A stretch of 64,000 bases of DNA from Candidatus Hydrogenedens sp. (GTDB lineage: Bacteria > Hydrogenedentota > Hydrogenedentia > Hydrogenedentales > JAEUWI01). Position numbers and translations under genes: made by a program. The DNA lies in contig WGMK01000031.1 in NCBI GenBank assembly GCA_016125095.1, positions 1 to 64,000 of the forward strand. Reading direction: 5' to 3'. The notes under the pieces were generated by a model. It saw nothing but the letters and a program-made list of their open reading frames with translations. It was not told the origin of the DNA and did not search any database. This document shows, one piece after another, positions 63,873 to 64,000 of this stretch. Every line of letters starts with the position of its first letter. Within the stretch, counting starts at the first letter, position 1.

Positions 63873-63904
63873 CCCCCCGGACCGTGCGTTTGCGGTCCGG
63901 GGGC
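63873..63904. terminator. Long GC hairpin at the operon end
   Basis: cccccggaccg (63874-63884) and cggtccggggg (63893-63903) form a perfect 11-base stem with an eight-base loop. There is no T run on either side, so it may be an mRNA-end stabiliser or a bidirectional stop between convergent genes. Confidence 0.5.
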
Positions 63905-63905
63905 G

Positions 63906-64000
63906 CTAGGAAAACTTACCGCCGTCGCTGCCCAGCACGTTCTGCCACTCGCCCATGCAGGCCAAGGCCGCAGGGGCAAGCCCGGGGGAGACGGGGCTGG
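63906..64000 (-). CDS. 3' end of a convergent gene cut by the window edge
   Basis: The last 31 codons on the minus strand, ending EWQNVLGSDGGKFS with TAG at 63906, stay open to the window edge and converge on the hairpin. The residues look protein-like but are too few to name a family. Confidence 0.35.
   Translation of the reverse strand, partial: SPVSPGLAPAALACMGEWQNVLGSDGGKFS

Noticed and set aside
62927..63979. Long minus-strand frame across the pump and lipoprotein genes
   Set aside because: Shadow of the plus-strand genes; only the short segment from 63906 to the edge, in a different frame, is considered possibly real.

Overview
The window is a GC-rich chromosome segment, with one visibly AT-richer gene at its left end, from a diderm bacterium. 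Support for a diderm comes from TolB, a TonB/TolA-like protein, lipoproteins with clear lipoboxes, an outer-membrane beta-barrel candidate and RND efflux systems with an outer-membrane channel. A complete NrfHA pair suggests dissimilatory nitrite reduction to ammonium. The mix of sulfatase-like and arylsulfotransferase-like proteins, Gfo/Idh/MocA and PIG-L enzymes, membrane glycosyltransferases and an expanded MoxR/DUF58 operon would suit a Planctomycetes-like or neighbouring candidate phylum (for example Hydrogenedentota). That placement is inference; no rRNA gene or other decisive marker is present.

Layout. 1-4.7 kb is accessory: an AT-rich SIR2-domain gene, then a minus-strand cluster of abiEi, abiEii, a GT2 glycosyltransferase and a methyltransferase, driven from a promoter that overlaps a 45-bp palindrome. 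4.75-6.7 kb holds the SRP RNA gene and dnaX. 6.8-9.6 kb is a BtuFDC-like metallophore/cobalamin ABC importer and a tRNA-Leu(CAG). 9.8-12 kb is an NrdD-like protein without visible radical chemistry. 12.2-19 kb contains a flippase-like/sulfatase fusion, queA, a SIS sugar-isomerase-like protein, a 47-aa protein and two cyclophilins. 19-26 kb is a surface-glycan group: an SGNH protein and three polytopic GT-C-type proteins.

26.0-36.0 kb is one ten-gene plus-strand operon with nearly every junction overlapping: GYF/zinc-ribbon/RDD, B-box membrane protein, 6-TM protein, B-box membrane protein, DUF4129, DUF4350, MoxR, DUF58, SpoIIM and RDD. 36.0-38.1 kb is nrfHA, divergent from a VapBC-like toxin-antitoxin pair. 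38.8-41.7 kb is amino-sugar metabolism (NagB-like, PIG-L deacetylase, Gfo/Idh oxidoreductase). 41.9-43.6 kb is an unusual pair, a membrane/coiled-coil protein overlapping a secreted NUC-family nuclease. 43.7-47.7 kb carries an aromatic/aspartate aminotransferase, smpB, tolB and a TonB/TolA-like gene. 47.9-51.4 kb holds an ASST-like lipoprotein, a glycosyltransferase and a Sel1-repeat protein.

51.5-56.7 kb is a lipid-type export operon (MMPL/RND pump, LolA-like lipoprotein-sorting protein, beta-barrel protein with PPGL repeats). 56.9-63.9 kb is a heavy-metal RND efflux operon (His-rich exported protein, CzcC-, CzcB- and CzcA-like proteins, small lipoprotein). The right edge cuts into a convergent minus-strand gene.

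The best candidates for something undescribed are the MoxR operon with three zinc-ribbon membrane proteins, the flippase-like/sulfatase fusion, the NrdD-like protein with no visible catalytic motifs, the NagB-like/PIG-L pair with an altered active site, and the membrane/nuclease pair. No CRISPR array, insertion sequence or prophage was seen, and no gene-free stretch exceeds about 350 bases.
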